A stretch of DNA of 64,000 nt from Symbiodinium natans (Eukaryota > Sar > Dinophyceae > Suessiales > Symbiodiniaceae). Shown here one piece after another: positions 33,002 through 42,282 of the stretch; the first letter of the stretch is position 1; the number at the start of each line of letters is the position of its first letter. The stretch spans positions 1 to 64,000 of the forward strand of contig CAJNDS010000721.1 in assembly GCA_905221605.1 (NCBI GenBank). The letters run 5' to 3'. The notes under the pieces are model-generated. The model did not search any database. It saw nothing but the letters and a program-made list of their open reading frames with translations, and had not been told where the DNA came from. The translations under genes were made by a program, and so were the position numbers.

Positions 33002-33332
33002 GTTCTTAAGGGAGGGTTTAGGGTTTAGGGTTTAGGGTTTAGGGTTTAGGGTTTAGGGTTTAGGGTTTAGGGTTTCGGGCTTAGGGTTTAGGATTTAGGG
33101 TTTAGGGGGTTCAAGGGGGAGGTACCTTGGGAACCTTAGGGAAGCTTAGGGAGCCTTAGGGAGTCTTTTGCCTCGGGACCCCAAACGCCTGTAAAAGCCC
33201 GCAATTAAAAGTGGTATTAAAACGGCGGTGCACGCGCCTTCTAATAACATTTTAATGAGGTTTTCGACCCTTGTCTTTTTCCTTTCGTTCGATATTTAAA
33301 TGACTTGGCGCGTTTCCTTGCAAGTCAGCAAC

Positions 33333-33399
33333 ATGGAACAAAGGAAAGGAACCAGGACAAGATACCATGGGAAGGAGAGTTCACCCGTAGAAGCGATCC
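33333..33399 (+). CDS. Candidate first coding exon (ATG)
   Basis: ATG at 33333 opens MEQRKGTRTRYHGKESSPVE AI before a canonical GTGAGC donor (or a stop 14 nt later if unspliced). The 130 bp upstream are AT-rich with no telomere repeat (TTTAAT, ATATTTAAAT), a plausible promoter region. Next exon not fixed. Confidence 0.35.
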
Positions 33400-33960
33400 G
33401 TGAGCTGGCTTAATAGCGTCCAGCGGCAGTTTCTACCTCATGGTCCAGTTGTTGCGTTCTTGTGTTCACTGCGTTCATTCATTCGCAGGCTCATTCATTC
33501 TCTTATTCACACATTCACTAAACTTTCTCCCTTTCACGCAAAAAGCCTTATTAAATGTACTAAAAGGGCAATGAATAGCGCGCCTTTTAGTATATGTAAT
33601 ATGCGCTTTTACTTTCCCCCCTTTACTGCTGTAGGTAAAAGCCCCATTACAATATAAGTCTTTTAGAGAGCTTTTAACACAGCATGAAAGGGCCCTTGAT
33701 CCATATATTATGGGCCCCGCAATACTACATTGTATTGGGGTTAAGAGTTTAAGGGTTTAAGGGTTTAAGGGTTAAGGGTTAAGGGTTTAGCCCTACTTAT
33801 ACAACGGGAATCCTACCATGTCTATATTGGGCTTGTTGTCGTGAAGCCCCACATCTAGACATATAGAGGGCCGACCGACGCCAAAGGCTGCATATCCCCA
33901 TGATCCGAAAATCTAAACCCTAAACCCTACACCCGAAAGCCCTAAAACCCTAAACCCAAT
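33400..33960. other. AT-rich stretch, no supported exon
   Basis: An 85-codon frame at 33400-33657 begins at the proposed donor and is probably intronic. A GGGTTTAA array is at 33745-33790 and a CCCTAAA array at 33915-33955. CTATATTGGG/TAGACATATAG near 33825-33865 may form a hairpin. Confidence 0.4.
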
Positions 33961-33966
33961 ACCGAG

Positions 33967-34046
33967 GCCACGCTTGTGGCAGCTGGGGCGACTGAGATGG
34001 AAAGAGGCTGCTCAGTGAAGCAACACCACAGATCACATGCCTGCCG
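33967..34046 (+). CDS. Candidate exon, unknown protein
   Basis: After CCCTAAACCCAATACCGAG the only open frame reads ATLVAAGATEMERGCSVKQH and HRSHAC, ending at GTTTAGGG. Twenty-six codons, phase 0 in and 2 out. Confidence 0.45.
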
Positions 34047-34245
34047 GTTTAGGGTTTAGGGTTTAGGGTTTAGGGTTTGGGGTTTGGGGTTGGGGGTTTG
34101 GGGTTTAGGTCTTGAGTGTCGTATATGAGGGCCTACGAAATTAGAACAGGACTTTTGGGTAGCTTAGCATATGAACATCACATAAAGGGAGGTTTGGGGC
34201 TAAAGAGCCTGTAGGGGTGATGTTGGTATGTTGGTAGCTTTGCAG

Positions 34246-34677
34246 GCTACTGTATCTGAACCCTATACTCTAATGCTCTTGACGGCACGCGCGAAGCACG
34301 CAGTACAGGTAATTCCCTGAACCCTGAACCCTCTCAATAAACTGGGATGACATCATGCTAAACCCTAAACCCTAAACCCTTAACCCTAAACCCTAAGTAA
34401 TGCTTTAGATTCGCGGTATTAGATAGACACCAGTGGTTTAGGACGGTAGAGTCTCGACTGCAGAACCGCAGACCTGACCTTGGAGAGGTTCGGGTCGAAG
34501 TCCAGAGGGTTTAGGGTTTAGGGTTTAGGGTTTAGGGCTTAGGGCTTAGGGCTTAGGGCTTAGGGTTTAGGGTCGAGATAGCTCACCATACGCGATCAAC
34601 CGCTGTGAAGCCTAGACGTACAGTATGAAGGAAATTTTGACGGGAACCTCACAGAAGGAACCCCCGGAAGGCAGTAG
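34246..34677 (+). CDS. Candidate three-exon gene, 3' end, unknown protein
   Basis: Exon 34246-34308 (acceptor TGGTAGCTTTGCAG, donor GTAATT) reads ATVSEPYTLMLLTARAKHAV Q. Exon 34464-34508 (acceptor CTCGACTGCAG, donor GTTTAGGG) reads NRRPDLGEVRVEVQR. Exon 34624-34677 (acceptor GACGTACAG) reads YEGNFDGNLTEGTPGRQ then TAG. All junctions are phase 0. Both introns contain telomere-type units. No domain recognised. Confidence 0.5.
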
Positions 34678-34892
34678 ATACATAGTAGGAAACTAAGGAC
34701 CCCAAACCCAATACCCTAAACCCTAAACCCTAAAACCCTGAACCCAACCCTCACCCCCACCACCCCAAAACAAAAGAAACAAGAAAACAAGGCCATGGAA
34801 CCCTAAACCTTAAACCCTAAACCCTAAACCCTAAACCCTAAACCCTAAACCTCAAACCCTAAACCCCAAACCCTAAACCCTAAACCCTAAAC

Positions 34893-34936
34893 TTTCTAGG
34901 GCCTCCATCCTCATCTTGCCGCTGCTGGGCCAGGTA
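34893..34936 (-). CDS. Candidate exon, unknown protein
   Basis: Minus strand, acceptor ACCCTGTCTCCAG, reads YLAQQRQDEDGGPR, then a GTTTAGGG donor. Charged, Gln-rich. Confidence 0.4.
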
Positions 34937-35317
34937 CTGGAGACAGGGTCAGGGTTTAGGGCTTTGGGTTTAGGGCTTAGGGTTTAGGGTTTACTTTTCA
35001 GGGTTCAGGGTTCAGGGTTTAGGGTTTAGGGTTTAGGGCTTTGGGTTTAGGGTTCAGGGTTTATGAAGCCCTAAACCCTAAACCCTAAACTCCATGAGGC
35101 CTAGGCGTCTAAGCCTGCATCCTCAGGGGCCTAGGCCGAGTGAAACCCTGAACCCTGAACCCTGAACCCTGAACCCTAAACCCTAAACCCTAAACCCTAA
35201 ACCCTAAACCCTAAACCCTAAACCCTAAACCCTAAACCCTAAACCCCAGGACATGATCGCAGCATGATTAGGGGGTTTTACAGAGCCAGAGCCAGGGTTT
35301 GCCAGTCCTGCTCGTGC

Positions 35318-35460
35318 CATATTAGGAGAATATAAAGGGAAACCCCAAACCCCAAACCCCAAACCCTAAACCCTAAACCCTAAACCCTAAACCCTAAACC
35401 CTAAACCCTAAACCCTAAACCTTCAGGGGTACAACCTTAGGGCTGCGATTCTTCATCCCA
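35318..35460 (+). repeat. Repeat family G copy interrupted by a CCCTAAA array
   Basis: Left part CCATATTAGGAGAATATAAA (35318) and right part AGGGGTACAACCTTAGGGCT (35424) are adjacent in the copies at 45 kb and 31 kb. Here about 80 bp of CCCCAAA/CCCTAAA repeat (35341-35421) sits between them, at the position of the native CCTTTAGGGG. Confidence 0.85.
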
Positions 35461-35512
35461 GGAAGTCCTGCTCGTGCTTCTCGAGCAACCTCTTGGTTCG
35501 ATCTCGCCTTGG
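35453..35512 (-). CDS. Candidate terminal exon, unknown protein
   Basis: Minus strand, acceptor CCCTTCGCGCAG after a CCCTAAA-sense run; reads PRRDRTKRLLEKHEQDFLG to a TGA. The end overlaps the repeat family G sequence. Two other frames are open, so frame is uncertain. Confidence 0.35.
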   Translation of the reverse strand, partial: PRRDRTKRLLEKHEQDFLG

Positions 35513-35667
35513 CTGCGCGAAGGGAGGCATGTTTAGGCCCTAAACCCTAAACCCTAAACCCTAAACCCTAAACCCTAAACCCTAAACCCTAAACCCTAAA
35601 CCCTAAACCCTAAACCCTAAACCCTAAACCCTAAACCCTAAACCCTAAACGCTAACCCTATGCAGGT

Positions 35668-35707
35668 TTAGTACTCTTTGGCCCATGTGGTGGTGTCAGG
35701 GGCCAGG
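35668..35707 (-). CDS. Candidate terminal exon, unknown protein
   Basis: Minus strand, acceptor GTTCGAACAG, reads LAPDTTTWAKEY then TAA just before an array. Only 13 codons. Confidence 0.25.
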
Positions 35708-35760
35708 CTGTTCGAACCTATCGTCCCCCTGAAGGGGGCTAACTGTCTTCAAATTACCCC

Positions 35761-35870
35761 CTACTTGGAGGTTCATGGGTACTTATAACCCCACTTATAG
35801 GTCTACTTATGACCTAGCTTATAAGTACAGTGATAATTGGGGTTATAAGTGCCCATGAACCTCCATGTAG
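35761..35870 (+). repeat. Inverted-repeat element, family E
   Basis: Left end CTACTTGGAGGTTCATGGGT, right end ACCCATGAACCTCC in reverse sense; the arms pair over about 30 bp with few mismatches, with ACTTATAACCCC/GGGGTTATAAGT inside. A second copy at 48344-48539 has the same ends. The left end offers GGAG|GTTCATGG as a splice donor. Confidence 0.8.
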
Positions 35871-35921
35871 AAGGCTCGCAGGCTTAGGGCTTTCAGGGTT
35901 TAGCTTTTCGGTGTGCAGGGT

Positions 35922-35923
<2 letters not shown>

Positions 35924-35957
<34 letters not shown>
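35924..35957 (+). repeat. Poly-G run of about 33 nt
   Basis: Uninterrupted G tract, likely quadruplex-forming and prone to length error. Confidence 0.95.
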
Positions 35958-36149
35958 GTTGGGCAAGGAGTTCAGGGAGCTCCTCAGGGGCAATGCTTAA
36001 GACCTAGAACCCCAAGCCCTAAGCCCTAGACCTCAAATCTCAAGCCTTGAACGACATGCGAAGAAAGCTCGTTGCCGTAAACCCTAAACCCAAAACCCAA
36101 AACCCTAAACCCTCAAACTTCCATCTGCAACCCTAAACCACTTGGGAAG

Positions 36150-36231
36150 AGAGAGTTCATTGCTAGCTTTATCTTGACTTTCTTGCGAGATTTGAGGTTC
36201 GAGGGCTTCATGTTCGGGGGGGCGGGGGGAG
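36150..36231 (+). CDS. Candidate exon, hydrophobic segment
   Basis: After CCTAAACCACTTGGGAAG the frame reads REFIASFILTFLRDLRFEGF MFGGAGG, with donor GTTTCGGG (or an earlier GTTCGAGG). The FIASFILTFL stretch could be part of a membrane helix. Confidence 0.35.
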
Positions 36232-36536
36232 GTTTCGGGTTTGATTGGTTTAGGGTTTAGGATGTAGGGATTAGGGTTTAGGGATTCGGGTTTAGGGTTT
36301 AGGGCTTCGGGTTTAAAACTTCAACAAAACGCTAAAAACCCTGAACTCCTTTCCTCAACCGAGAACCCGAAAGCCCTAAGACCTAAACCCAAAACCCTAA
36401 GCCCTAGACTCTAAACCCCTCTGTCCCCTAAACAAACCCTAAACCCCTAAAGCCCTAAACCCCCTAAACCCCAAACCCCCTAACCCTAAACCCTAAACCC
36501 TAGACCCTAAACCCTAAACCCCCTACAACCCTAAAC

Positions 36537-36617
36537 TTGGGCCGAGCGGCTTGCCCTTACACATGCGAAACTTGTGAGAGAGGTGACAAAATGGGCATTC
36601 GCGTCCACGCTCGCAGC
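36537..36617 (-). CDS. Candidate exon, CCCH-type zinc-finger protein
   Basis: Minus strand, acceptor CCAAATCCAG, reads CERGRECPFCHLSHKFRMCK then GKPLGP, ending at a GTTTAGGG donor. C-x5-C-x2-C-H-L with following basic residues resembles the CCCH finger (Cys-Cys-Cys-His, RNA-binding) found in many alveolate proteins. The first Cys and much of the flanking domain would be on neighbouring exons that I could not assign. The gene reads toward lower coordinates. Confidence 0.45.
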
Positions 36618-37113
36618 CTGGATTTGGTTTAGGGTTTAGGGTTTAGGATTAGGGTTCAGGGTTTAGGGTATAAGGATTTAGGGCTTTTAGGGTTAGGGGG
36701 TTTAGGGTTGAGGGGTTTAGGGGTTAGGGGGTTTAGGGGGTTTAGGGCGTTTAGGGGGTTTAGGGGGTTTAGGGGGTCAGAGGTTTATGCGTTGAGGCCA
36801 GCCTCGTCTTCTGAGGAGCTACTCACCTACTTGAATGAATCGAACCCACAGCCGAGGTACATACAACCCTAAACCATAGCCCTAAATCCTAAACCCCAAA
36901 CACCAAACCCTAAACCCTAAACCTTACGCCCTAAACCCTAAACCCTAAACCCAAGACCCTCAACCCACAAAACTCGGGGTTTCTAGCTCCTTTTACGTCC
37001 CTGCAGAACCTAAGCACTAAGCCCGAAGCCCAGAACTGAGCCTAGATGATCGAGTGTCAGGAGGGTCTACGTTTGGAGCCCTAAAACCTCAAACCTAAAC
37101 CCCCAACCCTAAC

Positions 37114-37202
37114 CAGCTTGCGCAGGAGTTTCCCGGGCTTAGCCTTGTAAGAGAAATCCAGTGAACCCTCAACCGTAATCCCAGGCGATATGCACTCCTG
37201 GC
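37114..37202 (-). CDS. Candidate exon, unknown protein
   Basis: Minus strand, acceptor CGTCCTGATCTCGAG, reads QECISPGITVEGSLDFSYKA then KPGKLLRKL, ending exactly at GTTAGGGTT. Twenty-nine open codons, phase 2 in and 0 out. Acidic-to-basic composition typical of protein. Confidence 0.45.
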
Positions 37203-37293
37203 CTCGAGATCAGGACGGTTTACAGGTTCACGGGTAGTTTCCTAACCCTAAACCCTAAACCCTAAACCCTAAACCCTAAAACGTTCAGGGTTA

Positions 37294-37362
37294 CTAGGGT
37301 TTAGGGTTTGGGCTTTGCAGGGTTTCGGGTTCAAGGGGTAGGCCAGATTCGGTTTCTGCTAC
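37294..37362 (-). CDS. Candidate terminal exon, unknown protein
   Basis: Minus strand. The acceptor TACGGCCCTCCCCAG is preceded by CTCTAACTAC, a good branch site. Reads VAETESGLPLEPETLQSPNP KP to a TAG within telomere-derived sequence. Acidic. Confidence 0.4.
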   Translation of the reverse strand, partial: VAETESGLPLEPETLQSPNPKP

Positions 37363-37768
37363 CTGGGGAGGGCCGTAGTTAGAGTATCCCTTATTGCATT
37401 CTGCAAGCTTCGGGCTTCGGGCTTAGGGCTTAGGGCTTAGGGTTTAGGGTTCGGGCTTAGGGCTTGGGGCTTGGGGCTTGGGGCTTGGGGCCTGGGGCTT
37501 GGGGTTTGGAGCTTAGGGGGCGAGGGTTGGTCTTACTTTTCTACGACAGGACCTTAAAGTACTGAACCTCACACCGCAAACCGCGCCAACCCCCAAGCAC
37601 TGAACCTCAAGCCTTTCCCTATACCTAACCCCTGAACCCTGAACCCTAAACCCTTACATGGTTCAGGAGATGCGTTTAGGGTTTAGGGTTTGGGGTTTGG
37701 GGTTTGGGGTTTAGGGCATACGGAGCCTCCAGCCCTGAACCCAAAAACCCGAATCCCGACTGCTGGCC

Positions 37769-37944
37769 AGGCGTCCATATGGCGTGCTCAAGAAAATGCA
37801 GGGCTTGCACTTTGCCTGGTTTGCCAGCATTTGCTTGAGAACCCCCCCCTCCAAAAAAAACAAAAAAGCATGAGAAAGATAATCATCCCTATTGTGCCCT
37901 TGTAAGGAAGAATGTTTATACTGTTTTGAGGGTTCTTCAGCAAC
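37769..37944 (+). repeat. Inverted-repeat element, family I, with adjoining open segment
   Basis: TTTGCTTGAGAACCCCCC near 37830 pairs with GAGGGTTCTTCAGCAA near 37926; the interior carries CCCTTGTAAGGAAGAAT as in 54487-54572. The sequence just upstream (37769-37830) reads ASIWRAQENAGLALCLVCQH in frame into the element. Confidence 0.55.
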
Positions 37945-38082
37945 CTCCCGGCCACCACCTTACCCCCCCCCCCCCCCCTCCCGCGGGCTTAGGGCTGTTT
38001 GGGGCTTAGGGCTGTTTGGGGCTTAGGGCTTAGGGCTTAGGGCTTAGGGCTTAGGGCTTAGGGTTTGTGCTTCGTGTTTAGC

Positions 38083-38429
38083 TCAGTTGCTGGAAGATGC
38101 TGGGTAATCATAGGGCTTAGTCTTCGGGGCCTTGCCAGAATTTTCAATCCTCTTTCCACCTCGAGACACAAAGCCCTCGGGCCCTTTAATAAAAAGCTTG
38201 TGAAAGTCTTGTTGAATGATATTTCATAATTCCTGCTTGGGCAATGAAAAAAATGTCTGCTCCCTTGCTGGAATCCCTAACCATATTTCCGACTATATTA
38301 ACGGCCTTGGCAAAACAGAACTGGTAAATAAGCCTTACCTGTATGGTAGGCACAAAGGGCCGACGGCTCATTTTTGGGTAGTTCTCTACATTCGGATCCC
38401 TTTTCAGGGTCTTGCTGTACAGTGCTGTG
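38083..38429 (-). CDS. Candidate two-exon gene, 3' end, unknown protein
   Basis: Exon 38339-38429 has canonical ends (acceptor TCCTATTTACAG, donor GTAAGG) and reads HSTVQQDPEKGSECRELPKN EPSALCAYHT. Exon 38083-38159 (acceptor TTTGTGTCTCGAG) continues in phase with GKRIENSGKAPKTKPYDYPA SSSN and TGA. The 179-nt intron is AT-rich and has no telomere repeat. A second open frame in the last exon would end at a telomeric TAA. Product unknown, basic and Ser-rich. Confidence 0.5.
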
Positions 38430-38849
38430 CTGTAAATAGGATCCAAAGAAGGGACCCCAATTACCCTAATTCCCCAAATTACTCGAATTTCTCTATTTGC
38501 CCCAGTTACCCTGAACCCTAAACCTCACACCCTCATTACCCTAAACCCTAACAAACCCTAGCCACATCCAGCAGGAATATTTCCTAAACCCTAACCCCTA
38601 ACCCCTAACCCCTAAACCCTAAACCCTAAACTCAAGATGCCGGGGCTGATTGATGCGCCTCAGGGCCCCTTGAGGATGTCCTGTCATACCGCAACCCTAC
38701 GGCCTAAACCCCAAAGCCTACGGGTTTAGGGTTTAGGGTTTTAGGGTTTAGGGTTTAGGGTTTAGGGTTTAGGGTTTAGGGTTTAGGGTTTAGGGTTTCC
38801 CTGAACAAAAAACACCCTAAACCCCCAAAACCCAAATCCCTCTTTCCAG

Positions 38850-39678
38850 CTTCTAGGTCCCTGGCATCTGGAAGGACGTGGGCGATGGACCCCACGGATG
38901 TGAGATGGCCTAGCAGCACGCGGTCGGGTTTAGGGTTTAGGGTTTAGGGTTTAGGGTTTAGGGTTTAGGGTTTAGGGTTTAGGAGTCAGGGAATTAGGTG
39001 CCCTGTACCAAGTATATCAAGGTACCTGACCACCCTAAAGCCCTAAAACCCCAAACCAAAAACCCCTAAAGCCCTAAAAACCCCTAAGCCCTCAAGCCCT
39101 AAAACTCTAAAACCACCTAAATTTGAAATATGAGGTTTAAACATTACAAGAGAATAACCATGCTTTGGTGGTATACAATCATATCCCCTTTGATTTGGTA
39201 TAACAAAAACCCTAACCCCCTAGGAAGAGCGAGTACGCCAGCCGCCCCAGCCTTTCTCGTTCAGGGGGATCCTCGGCAGCCAATAGTCCATGTCCTCACG
39301 CTTGCGCCGTCGCAACACTCACGCTTCAGGGGAGAAAAAGCCCGAGAAGCACTGGAGTTGAGGGTTTAGGGTTTAGGGTTTAGGGTTTAGGGTTTAGGGT
39401 TTAGGAGGGTTTAGGGACCCAAGCCCAAACCTTGCATCATGGGGAGCAATGCCAGCAGGGGGCGGGGCGGGGAGGGGAGGTTTTGTGGGGGGGGGGGGGG
39501 GGGAGTGGGGTGGCGTGGGGGACAGACACAAGGGCACCGGCATTTTGCCGGGATACTTGCGACATGGGCTGCACAAGACATGGTCTGGAGGCCTGCTTCG
39601 GGGATCATCAGTCGTCGGAAAGGCTTTGCAAGGGAGTGTGACGGCCGCAACTTTCTGCATTCTCGAGATCATATCTAG
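38850..39678 (+). CDS. Candidate three-exon gene, unknown protein
   Basis: Exon 38850-38927 follows CCAAATCCCTCTTTCCAG and reads SRSLASGRTWAMDPTDVRWP, with a GTTTAGGG donor. Exon 39224-39363 (acceptor CTAACCCCCTAG) continues in phase for 46 codons, including RASTPAAPAFLVQGDPRQPI and HSRFRGEKAREALELR, again ending at GTTTAGGG. A third segment from 39578 (acceptor GGCTGCACAAG) is open in two frames: one reads TWSGGLLRGSSVVGKALQGS and fits the phase, the other MVWRPASGIISRRKGFAREC with TAG at 39678. Confidence 0.5.
39480..39510 (+). repeat. Poly-G tract
   Basis: G-run of about 20 nt with flanking G-rich sequence; produces Gly-rich frames. Confidence 0.9.
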
Positions 39679-39745
39679 CAGAAATTCTACTCAAACTATT
39701 GTCATCATCATGATTATGATCATCATCTTGGCTGCACTTAGCAGG

Positions 39746-39822
39746 GTAGCTATACAATAACCTTTAGCTGCCTTAATAAGAAACCCAATAAGCCCAAAAA
39801 AGGTAAGGATCTAAAGTTACGA
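39746..39822 (+). repeat. Dispersed element family B, intron-like
   Basis: GGGTAGCTATA..., CCTTAATAAGAAACCCAATA and AAGGATCTAAAGTTAC are shared with 23892-23980, 42897-42976 and 42983-43062. The ends resemble splice sites (G|GTAGCTATAA ... TTACAG). Confidence 0.75.
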
Positions 39823-39850
39823 AGTCATGATCATGCTCCTAAACCCTAAA

Positions 39851-39926
39851 CCCCAACCGCCCAACAGCCAGAATAAACCCTAAACCCTACACCCTAAACC
39901 CTAAACCCCAACCGCCCAACAGCCAG
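39851..39926 (+). repeat. 21-bp direct repeat flanking a telomeric array
   Basis: The 21 bp at 39851-39871 (beginning CCCCAACCGCCC) recur at 39906-39926 with about 34 bp of CCCTAAA/CCCTACA units between. Each copy contains CCAACAG, a possible acceptor. Confidence 0.85.
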
Positions 39927-39989
39927 CGTCCTGGTGGCGGATATCCTTGTCTCGACGACTGGCGATCCTGAGCTCTTCTAAGCTTGTCA
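39923..39989 (+). CDS. Candidate exon, strand ambiguous
   Basis: Plus strand reads PASWWRISLSRRLAILSSSK LVK after CGCCCAACAG, with a GTTTAGGG donor. The minus strand reads DRQSSRQGYPPPGRWLLG with acceptor AAGAGCTCAG and donor GTTGGGG. I cannot choose from sequence alone. Confidence 0.3.
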
Positions 39990-40126
39990 AGGGTTTAGGG
40001 GGAGCTTAGGGTTTAGGGTTTAGGGTTTAGGGTTTTAGAGTTTGGAGTTTAGGGGCTGGGTTTTTGAAGAGTTTCTAGCGCGGTCGCCTTCAAAAGCCAC
40101 AGGCGCACCTTGCGGATTTAAGACTT

Positions 40127-40385
40127 TTCTTCTAGTACTTAGAGGCTTAGTAAGTAGGGATATGAAGTAGGGTTTATATTTCTTGTACCCCCAAAAGGCC
40201 ACCAAGTATATACGCTCACAAATTTTTCAAAAGGAGCCTTATATACACTCACCAAAAACAGAAATATATACCCTACTTCATATAAGTACCTTATTTGGGG
40301 GTAAGAAGTAACTATAAGTATAGCTACCTTACTTATAATCCCAATTACTAAGTCGCCTGATCCGTTAAGTAGGGCTCAGTGGCTC
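40127..40385 (+). repeat. Inverted-repeat region, family H
   Basis: ATATGAAGTAGGGTTTATAT at 40160 pairs with ATATATACCCTACTTCATAT at 40264. Outer parts share ACTTATAAT and AGTACTTA motifs with family E. No coding sequence seen. Confidence 0.75.
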
Positions 40386-40743
40386 AGGGTTTTGGGGGTT
40401 CGGGTGTAGGGTTTTAGCTCTAGTGTACCTCAATTGAGCATCCCAAAAAGGGTTCCCTTGCTATTCTAGGAACTCGTCTTCGAGGTGTGGTGTTTGAGGC
40501 TCCAGGCTCGACCCTGAATCCCAAACCAATACCTAAATCCCATCGGGGTAGGGCTACCCCAACCCATAAACTGCTTACCCTACGAGTACAACCATCAAAG
40601 GGCCATGACGGAGTCCTTTGTTTGAGGGCTCGGGATAGGCCTAAACCCTAAGCCCTAAACCCCACAAGGCCCTCCTTCCCAAAAAACAACCCGACATCCA
40701 AAGGGTCACGAGGCCCCCTCAAAACCCTGAACCGTATCAGAGT

Positions 40744-40802
40744 TTAGGGTTTAGGGTTAAGGAAGGCCCTGGTCGGGTGCCTTGCTGGAAGGGGATCCTC
40801 CC
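40744..40802 (-). CDS. Candidate terminal exon, unknown protein
   Basis: Minus strand, acceptor CTACACCTCTAAAAG, reads EDPLPARHPTRAFLNPKP to a TAA within the array. The last residues (NPKP) are telomere-encoded. Confidence 0.35.
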
Positions 40803-40905
40803 CTTTTAGAGGTGTAGATCAGAAGCCCTTGATGCTTGAAAAACCCTAAACCCTAAACCCTAAACCCTAAACCCTACTAAACCCTAAGCAACCCTCCATT
40901 TCAAG

Positions 40906-41156
40906 CATTCGGAGTTGGAGCTCTTATACTGGGTTTTGGGTTTAGGGCCCAAGGTTGAGTAAGGTTTAGCTTCGGGTTTAGGGCTTAGGGCTTAGGGCTT
41001 AGGGCTTAGGGCTTAGGGCTTAGGGTTTAGGGCTTAGGGCTTAGGGGTTGTTAAGGCTTAGGGTTTAGGGTTAGACAGTTAGACCCTGAACCCCAAACAC
41101 GAAACGCTACGGGGGAACCAAACTCCCAGAAAGGAAGGGAAAGGGAAGCGCGGGCG
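40906..41156 (+). CDS. Candidate two small exons, unknown protein
   Basis: Exon 40906-40932 (acceptor CCCTCCATTTCAAG) reads HSELELLYW with donor GTTTTGGG. Exon 41130-41156 (acceptor CCAAACTCCCAG) reads KGREREARA with donor GTTTAGG. Both phase 0. The intron holds a run of TTAGGGC variants (40978-41045). Confidence 0.35.
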
Positions 41157-41263
41157 GTTTAGGTAGGGAATTTAGGGTTTAGGGTTTAGGGTTTAGGGGA
41201 GTAAAGGTAATAGAAGTCTAGGGTTTTTCGGTGCTTAGGGCTTGGTAACCAGGGTACCCAAGC

Positions 41264-41584
41264 ATGAGTGCCGGCAAGTTGCAAGAAATCGCCTCAGCTG
41301 CCAGTAGGTTGCACGACGCCCCACGCCCAAGCCCTGAAGCCTATAGCCCTGAGACGCAGACCCTAAACCCGTAAATCGGTCTAAGCCCTACACCCTAAAC
41401 CCTAAACCCTAAACCCTAACCCCTAAGCCCTAAACCCTAAGCCCCAAGCCCTAAGCCCTAAGCCCTAAACCCTAAACCTGAAACCCTAAACCCAACTCGA
41501 ACCGGTGGCAAGCGTAATGTTCCGCCGGCCGAGAAGTCCCCGATTCAAGAGGCGAGACTCGAGGGTCCATCAGCGGTGCATTGA
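41264..41584 (+). CDS. Candidate gene with ATG exon, unknown protein
   Basis: ATG at 41264 opens MSAGKLQEIASAASRLHDAP RPSPEAYSPETQ, with a GTAAATCGG donor at 41372. A second segment from 41513 (acceptor CCGGTGGCAAG) reads RNVPPAEKSPIQEARLEGPS AVH to TGA in one frame, or VMFRRPRSPRFKRRDSRVHQ, which fits the first exon's phase. Both segments are strongly protein-like; their joining is unsettled. Confidence 0.4.
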
Positions 41585-41743
41585 CTTAAGGAGGGGATTC
41601 ATAGGAGGGAGCTTACCGGATTTAGGGTTTAGGGTTTAGGTTGTAGGGTTTAGGGTTAACCCACTTAGGGTTTGAGGTTTAGGGTTTAAGGAAGCCCGGT
41701 GGCGTCGAGTCGGGGCTTTCGTTTGGGCAACTTAGGCATACAG

Positions 41744-41945
41744 GAACTACGTCGTGAGCTTGTCTCTACCATAAGTGGGGAATCGGTGAAAACAATAAGG
41801 GGGTGGAGGAATTGTACCCATTTCTAAAAACTTTAAAGGCTGGCCTAACGTTCGGAAACCTAAGCCCAAAACCCCGTATTGCTTACCACTTTGCCTTACT
41901 TTTCCCATCTACTACCAGGATATAATTGCGATTTGGCCGCCGTAA
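41744..41945 (+). CDS. Candidate two-exon 3' end, unknown protein
   Basis: Exon 41744-41785 (acceptor TAGGCATACAG, donor GTGAAA) reads ELRRELVSTISGES. Exon 41919-41945 (acceptor TTTTCCCATCTACTACCAG, one of the best in the window) reads DIIAIWPP then TAA at the edge of an array. Phase 0 at the junction. The 133-nt intron has no telomere array. Confidence 0.4.
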
Positions 41946-42069
41946 AACCCTAAACCCTAAACCCTCAACCCCAAACCCTAAACCCTAAACCCCAAACCCT
42001 AAACCCCAAACCCCAAATCCCTAGCCCTAAACCCCAAACCCCAAAGCCCAGCATCCGCGGATGCCTGGC

Positions 42070-42161
42070 CTAGAGCGACATCACGTCTTCTTTCTGGACA
42101 TAGGCGTCACCAGACTCCGGAACTGCCAGCCATCTCACCCCCGAGGGCCCGCATGGATTTG
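42070..42161 (-). CDS. Candidate two-exon 3' end, unknown protein
   Basis: Minus strand. Exon 42139-42161 (acceptor TGCTCTCGGCCCAAG, donor GTGAGA) reads NPCGPSG; exon 42070-42093 (acceptor GCCTATGTCCAG) reads KEDVMSL then TAG. The 45-nt intron has no telomere repeat. Very short. Confidence 0.3.
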
Positions 42162-42282
42162 CTTGGGCCGAGAGCAGGAGAAGGCGCTCAACCCTAAACC
42201 CTAAACTCCAAACCCTAAACCCTAAACCCTAAACCCCAAACCCCAAACCCTAAACTCCAAACCGTATCGTCCTCGTCCCAAG

